Program-made: the position numbers and the translations under genes
Source: an uncultured Pelagibacteraceae bacterium
GTDB taxonomy: Bacteria; Pseudomonadota; Alphaproteobacteria; Pelagibacterales; Pelagibacteraceae
Direction: 5' to 3'
NCBI GenBank assembly: GCA_902580275.1
Contig: CACHJZ010000001.1
Span: 1-64,000, forward strand
Length of the DNA stretch: 64,000 bases
The notes under the pieces: model-generated
Told to the model about the DNA's origin: nothing
What the model saw: the letters and a program-made list of their open reading frames with translations, nothing else
Database searches by the model: none
In this document: positions 60,297 to 64,000 of the stretch, in pieces
How the letters are laid out: each line of letters begins with the position of its first letter
Numbering within the stretch: the stretch's first letter is position 1

Positions 60297-61531
60297 TAAA
60301 TTTTTTCTAAAGGATGATGAGACATTAGCTCAAGTCCATTTTGTCCAACTAAGTATTGTTGTTCTAATTTAACTCCTTCTTTGCCACCTACTTTACCTAT
60401 GTAGCTTTCAACAGTAATAGTCATATTCTTTTCAAACATTCCACCTTGTTCTCCACCATCTGTTGGATATTTAATTTGTGGCCACTCATCACAAAGACCA
60501 ATTCCATGAACCATACATGAGTAACGATTACCATAATATTCCTCAGGTAATAACCATGACTTTTCAATAAATTCTTTAAAAGTCATTCCAGGTTTAATTA
60601 ATCTTGCATTATGATCTATTTGTTCTACTGCCATTGAATATAATTTTTTTTGTTCATCATTGAATTTATGTCCCACGACATAAGATCTTGAAATGTCTGC
60701 ACAATATCCATATGGACCAACCATATCGGTATCAAAAGCAACAATTTCTCCAGTTTGCATTACTTTGTTACTACTCTCTTGCATCCACGGATTTGTTCTT
60801 TCACCCGAGGATAATATTCTACACTCAATCCATTCACCTCCATGCTCGATATTTGTTTTGTGAAGTATGGACCAAAGTTCATCCTCAGTCATACCAGGTT
60901 TTAATTCCGCGCGCATTTTTGCAACACCAATCTCTGCAACTTCTATCGCGGCTTTCATGCATTTTAATTCCTCAGGAGATTTGATTACTCTTGCTTGCTC
61001 TAGTATTAATTTTGCATCAACAACTTCAATACCTTGTTTATTAAGTTCAGATACAGCTGGACCATTTAATACATCAATTGCAATTTTTTTAGTTTTAAAA
61101 TATTTATTTGATAAGTCTTTAATTTCATTAATCCATTTTTTGAGTTGAGCATTTGCTTGATCTCCATTACTAAAATAATCCCAAGTTATGGCTGGCCTAA
61201 TTTCATCGATTAAATTTAAGTGCTTTGATAAAATTTCACAATTAAAGTACTCATATAAAATTGTTGGTCCATTAACAGGCACAAAACAATATCTTGTTAG
61301 ATTGTGCATATTGTAAACACTCATATTTACTGTGTCTAAGGCGTATCTAACATTGACTGGATCAAAGAGTATGCATGCCTCGAGATTATTTTTTTCTAAT
61401 TCTTTTCTAACTCTATCAAGTCTATATGATCTTAATTTTTCAAAATTTATCTCATCCTCTTTTAATCTTTTTTTTGTTAAAAATTTTGGTGATGTTTTAA
61501 TTTCCGGTGCAATTTTTCTACTAAATTTCAT
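60296..61531 (-). CDS. dddP: DddP-like M24-fold DMSP lyase
   Basis: A 411-aa protein with the creatinase/M24 pita-bread fold. Its key residues have the order and near-identical spacing remembered for Roseobacter DddP: D267, D269 and D279 (in FDTD and CADIS), H342, D348 (HGIGLCDEW), E375 and E390. Adjacent phrases GGEWIECRILSSGERTNPW also match DddP closely. DddP cleaves DMSP to DMS and acrylate. A distinct peptidase or creatinase-like activity cannot be excluded from sequence, and the DddP family is known to be mixed. It lies between a Rieske oxygenase and an APS-kinase-like gene, so the neighbourhood is not a classic ddd cluster. Confidence 0.68.
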   Translation of the reverse strand: MKFSRKIAPEIKTSPKFLTKKRLKEDEINFEKLRSYRLDRVRKELEKNNLEACILFDPVNVRYALDTVNMSVYNMHNLTRYCFVPVNGPTILYEYFNCEILSKHLNLIDEIRPAITWDYFSNGDQANAQLKKWINEIKDLSNKYFKTKKIAIDVLNGPAVSELNKQGIEVVDAKLILEQARVIKSPEELKCMKAAIEVAEIGVAKMRAELKPGMTEDELWSILHKTNIEHGGEWIECRILSSGERTNPWMQESSNKVMQTGEIVAFDTDMVGPYGYCADISRSYVVGHKFNDEQKKLYSMAVEQIDHNARLIKPGMTFKEFIEKSWLLPEEYYGNRYSCMVHGIGLCDEWPQIKYPTDGGEQGGMFEKNMTITVESYIGKVGGKEGVKLEQQYLVGQNGLELMSHHPLEKI

Positions 61532-61532
61532 T

Positions 61533-62708
61533 TTAAATTAAATTTTGTGCTACCCATTTATGAAAATGATGAGTTGGATTATCCATTACAGGTGAAAAGT
61601 TTCCTCCATTATATGATGGAGAGTTTCTGCCAGTTTGCATACCCTGTATTATGTCAACATCTTCTTTTTGAATGTCTTCCCATTGTTTATGATTTTGTTT
61701 TCGCAATGATTTAAATTTATTAGCTTGAGCTGCTTGTTCACCTACATAATATAGCTCCATATGTTCAAGAGTAAACTCATGATTAATTGGTTCTATCCAA
61801 TAGGCATAGTAATGATCTTTATGAATTCCAAGCATAACATTTGGAAACAATGCAACATACTCTGCAATATTTTCTTTATCCTTTGGCCAATTTGGAAAAC
61901 TTGGAAGTTTTTCTTTTCCTTTAAATTGAGGATTATAAACAACTGTGCCTTGACCGGCAAAGCGATTGGGTAAACCTTGAATATGATAATGGTCCTCTAT
62001 TTTTGAGTAAGAATTTAATCCTGGATGAACCCATGGAAGATGATAACTTTCGCAATAGTTTTCAATTGCAAATTTCCAATTGCATTTCGCATTTAATTTG
62101 AAATATCCAAAATCATTTGAGTGATGAATTAGTTCTCGGTCTTTTATTGGCCAAAATTTTTCCCACCTATCGCTTAAGGGTTTTATATATTCTTCAAAAG
62201 ACATTTCATTTTGATTAATGTTTATCATTATTAAATCTAACCAAATATAAGATCTAATTTCTTTTAGATTACTTTTTGATTTATCAAAACATTCTGCAGA
62301 ATGTTTATTCATACCACCAATGTGAGGTGTTGCCATTAATTTTCCATCAAGACTATATGACCAAGAATGATAAGGGCATCGAATAAGGCTATTAATTTTT
62401 CCACTTTTAGAAACCAGTTTCACTCCTCTATGACTACAAACATTGTGAAAAACTTTAATTTTATTCTGTTTATTTCTTAAAATTAAAATAGGCATTCCAA
62501 GAATATCTATTGGTTTTACATCTCCAATTTCAGGTATAGAGCTTGCAACTCCTGCTACAATCCATTTATCTTCAAAAAGTTTTTTTCTCTCAATTAAAGT
62601 ATAATCTTTGCTCGTGTAGCATTCGTTTGGTAATCCATGAGCTTTTTCAATCGAGTTATTTACAACATCTAGTTTTTTTTTGTCTATAATATTATAAATT
62701 TCAGACAT
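61533..62708 (-). CDS. Rieske-type oxygenase, quaternary-amine clade
   Basis: Ring-hydroxylating-type alpha subunit of 391 aa. The Rieske cluster ligands are C91/H93 in CSHRG and C111/H114 in CPYHSW. The mononuclear iron site has H223 and H228 in ENYCESYHLPWVHPG, and the bridging position holds E220 instead of the common aspartate. A bridging glutamate and NWK...EN..E.YH...VHPG spacing are features of the CntA/GbcA/choline monooxygenase group, which demethylate or cleave carnitine, betaine and choline. A reductase partner is not present in the window. Confidence 0.85.
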   Translation of the reverse strand: MSEIYNIIDKKKLDVVNNSIEKAHGLPNECYTSKDYTLIERKKLFEDKWIVAGVASSIPEIGDVKPIDILGMPILILRNKQNKIKVFHNVCSHRGVKLVSKSGKINSLIRCPYHSWSYSLDGKLMATPHIGGMNKHSAECFDKSKSNLKEIRSYIWLDLIMININQNEMSFEEYIKPLSDRWEKFWPIKDRELIHHSNDFGYFKLNAKCNWKFAIENYCESYHLPWVHPGLNSYSKIEDHYHIQGLPNRFAGQGTVVYNPQFKGKEKLPSFPNWPKDKENIAEYVALFPNVMLGIHKDHYYAYWIEPINHEFTLEHMELYYVGEQAAQANKFKSLRKQNHKQWEDIQKEDVDIIQGMQTGRNSPSYNGGNFSPVMDNPTHHFHKWVAQNLI

Positions 62709-62711
62709 AAC

Positions 62712-63341
62712 TTATTTTATCACTTCATATAACCCAAGCCAAGCATTCACATCTTTGCTTGCAATATAGTCAGATTTAAAAAATTCAATTTCTTTCCATT
62801 TATTTTCATTGTTTAATTGTTCAATTTTTTTATCAAAGCCATACTCTTCGTGTATTCCTTCGTTTATTGTAAAACATATATGTCCTTTATTTTTAGTGAT
62901 TCTTATAAATTCGTCTAAAGCAGGAGGTTTAACGTGTCCAAATGTAAAAGTCCCAACACACATTACGGCATCAAAAGTATCATTTTCTTCGTCGATAGGT
63001 TTATTTAAATCGACTTGATCAAGTTTTTTGTAAAGTTGGTCAGGTACCAAATCTAAGAGTTTTTTTGAAAGATCTGCACCATAAAAATTATGATACCCAA
63101 ATTTTTTTAATTCAACACCAACTAATCCTGTGCCACATCCAGCATCATAAATTTTAGCATCCTTGTTTTTTTGATATTTAATAAATGTTTCAGTAGTTTC
63201 TTTTGGACCAGTATAGTTCCAATCAAGCATGTCTTTATCATATTTATTTTCTTGTCCCCAATCGTCATAATACTTCATTACCTCATCGGTTTTTTTTAAT
63301 TTATAAATTGGTATTTTGTTTCCTACGTCTTTTTGTGCCAT
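62712..63341 (-). CDS. Class I SAM-dependent methyltransferase
   Basis: A 209-aa methyltransferase with the motif I loop DAGCGTGLVG near residues 66-75, an acidic end of strand 2 in ADLSKK, and motif III-like MCVGTFTFGHV. It is a small soluble enzyme with no sign of a substrate-binding extra domain, so the acceptor is open. It overlaps the truncated GcvT-type gene by one base and lies three bases before the Rieske gene, so they make one transcript. Methyl transfer to an amine or thiol in the same pathway would be coherent. Confidence 0.85.
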   Translation of the reverse strand: MAQKDVGNKIPIYKLKKTDEVMKYYDDWGQENKYDKDMLDWNYTGPKETTETFIKYQKNKDAKIYDAGCGTGLVGVELKKFGYHNFYGADLSKKLLDLVPDQLYKKLDQVDLNKPIDEENDTFDAVMCVGTFTFGHVKPPALDEFIRITKNKGHICFTINEGIHEEYGFDKKIEQLNNENKWKEIEFFKSDYIASKDVNAWLGLYEVIK

Positions 63342-64000
63342 CAGCTTCTCATTTTTTGTCCTGTTGGATCATAAAGCGGTGATTTTATTACTGAAGAGTT
63401 AAACAAATCTCCATTTATTTCCACTTGAATTCCTTTTTCCGAATTTATTTCTCGGCTATCAAGATATGAAAACGCAACACTTTTATTTGTAAAATGTGCA
63501 AAACCTCCAGAAGTTACGTATCCAATAGCTTTTCCATTTTTGAGTACTGCTTCATTATTTGTTACGTCAATATCATTTGTCTCTACAATTAATGGTGTAA
63601 GTTTATTTTTACTTTCATCTTTTTTTGCAAAATTTTTTCCCACAAAATCTTTATCCCAATCAATGAATGTATCTAATCCTGTCTCTTTTGCAGTAAAGTC
63701 TGGTCTATAATCAAGCGTCCAAGCACCCCAATTTTTTTCAAGACGCATAGACATTAAAGCTCTTAAACCAAAGGGTTGAATGTTAAATTCTTTACCAGCT
63801 TCCATTAATTCTTCGTACAATTTAATTTGATAATGTGGCGCTGTATAAATTTCATATCCCAGCTCACCAGTAAAAGATAATCTATTTACAATTGCTGGTA
63901 CTCCACCAACAAACATTTTCCTAGAGTCTCTAAATTTTAAATTTTTATTTGATACATCTTCTCTTACAATTTTTTGAAAAACTTCTCTGGATTTAGGTCC
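63341..64000 (-). CDS. GcvT/dimethylglycine dehydrogenase-type protein, 5' end beyond the window
   Basis: Only the C-terminal 219 residues are in the window; the frame stays open to base 64000, so the gene continues past the edge. The visible part is a GcvT-type folate domain, with GPKSREVFQKIV, FTGELGYEIYTAP and MSMRLEKNWG, and it resembles the end of the 810-aa dimethylglycine dehydrogenase at 27115-29547. It is probably another FAD plus folate demethylase and heads the methyltransferase-Rieske-DddP-like series. The N-terminal domain must be read from outside the window to confirm this. Confidence 0.8.
   Translation of the reverse strand, partial: GPKSREVFQKIVREDVSNKNLKFRDSRKMFVGGVPAIVNRLSFTGELGYEIYTAPHYQIKLYEELMEAGKEFNIQPFGLRALMSMRLEKNWGAWTLDYRPDFTAKETGLDTFIDWDKDFVGKNFAKKDESKNKLTPLIVETNDIDVTNNEAVLKNGKAIGYVTSGGFAHFTNKSVAFSYLDSREINSEKGIQVEINGDLFNSSVIKSPLYDPTGQKMRS

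Noticed and set aside
1..64000. CRISPR arrays, insertion sequences, prophage, tRNA and rRNA genes
   Set aside because: No regularly spaced direct repeats, transposase, integrase, phage structural genes, cloverleaf or rRNA-like sequence were seen by eye; a tRNAscan and repeat search would settle this.
63341..64000. Complete gcvT gene
   Set aside because: The frame has no stop or clear start before the window edge, so it is reported as truncated rather than as a full GcvT.

Overview
The window is strongly AT-rich, almost entirely coding, and looks like a chromosome segment of the SAR11 clade (Candidatus Pelagibacterales, Alphaproteobacteria). The support is the gene content typical of that group: a TPP-riboswitch-controlled Na+/solute symporter of the ThiV (HMP uptake) type, glycine betaine transporters, a dimethylglycine dehydrogenase/ETF operon, AcuI, a DddP-like M24 protein, one Fe(III) ABC transporter and very short spacers. 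Many neighbouring genes overlap by 1-14 bases, and several divergent pairs have only 19-42 bases between start codons. I saw no rRNA, tRNA, CRISPR array, insertion sequence or prophage.

Layout. Positions 1-8 kb: MFS transporter and a MetC-like enzyme, a 27-aa very basic microprotein, mnmA, a DUF3553 protein with cysQ, recX, an ABA4-like membrane protein, a rhodanese and a glycosyltransferase-like protein. 8-15.7 kb: amt with a CAA-N3-TTG palindrome upstream, HU, rseP, riboswitch plus thiV, aceA, and a divergent ScfR/RamB-type regulator with repeated TTTGTAAA sites between. 15.7-20 kb: FbpABC-type iron transporter with a Fur-type box and an extra 56-aa cysteine-motif protein inside the operon. 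20-30.3 kb: LysR, acuI, folE, hisI, DUF2237, and a dimethylglycine dehydrogenase-etfB-etfA-ETF:QO operon. 30.3-40.8 kb: dehydrogenase, GDPD, gamma-butyrobetaine-hydroxylase-like dioxygenase, proV, pseudoazurin, a beta-keto acid cleavage enzyme (BKACE), and an aldolase/ALDH/VOC/homocysteine methyltransferase/MsrA operon. 40.8-49.7 kb: EamA exporters, amidase, Fe-ADH, and a second proV divergent from a double-length proW and proX. 49.7-57.5 kb: SDR, hotdog thioesterase, oxygenases, second MsrA, enoyl-CoA hydratase, L-carnitine dehydrogenase. 57.5-64 kb: beta-propeller autotransporter, APS-kinase-like protein, DddP-like protein, Rieske oxygenase, methyltransferase, and a truncated GcvT/DMGDH-type gene at the window edge.

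How it fits together. The main theme is import and breakdown of methylated osmolytes. A dioxygenase that could make carnitine from gamma-butyrobetaine, an L-carnitine dehydrogenase, a BKACE enzyme and a hotdog thioesterase would together give glycine betaine. A Cys-ligand (BHMT-like) methyltransferase and the dimethylglycine dehydrogenase, which passes electrons to ETF and ETF:QO in the same operon, could take it further. The DddP-like protein and AcuI suggest a parallel DMSP/acrylate route. These links are inferred from gene families and context; no single operon holds the whole pathway.
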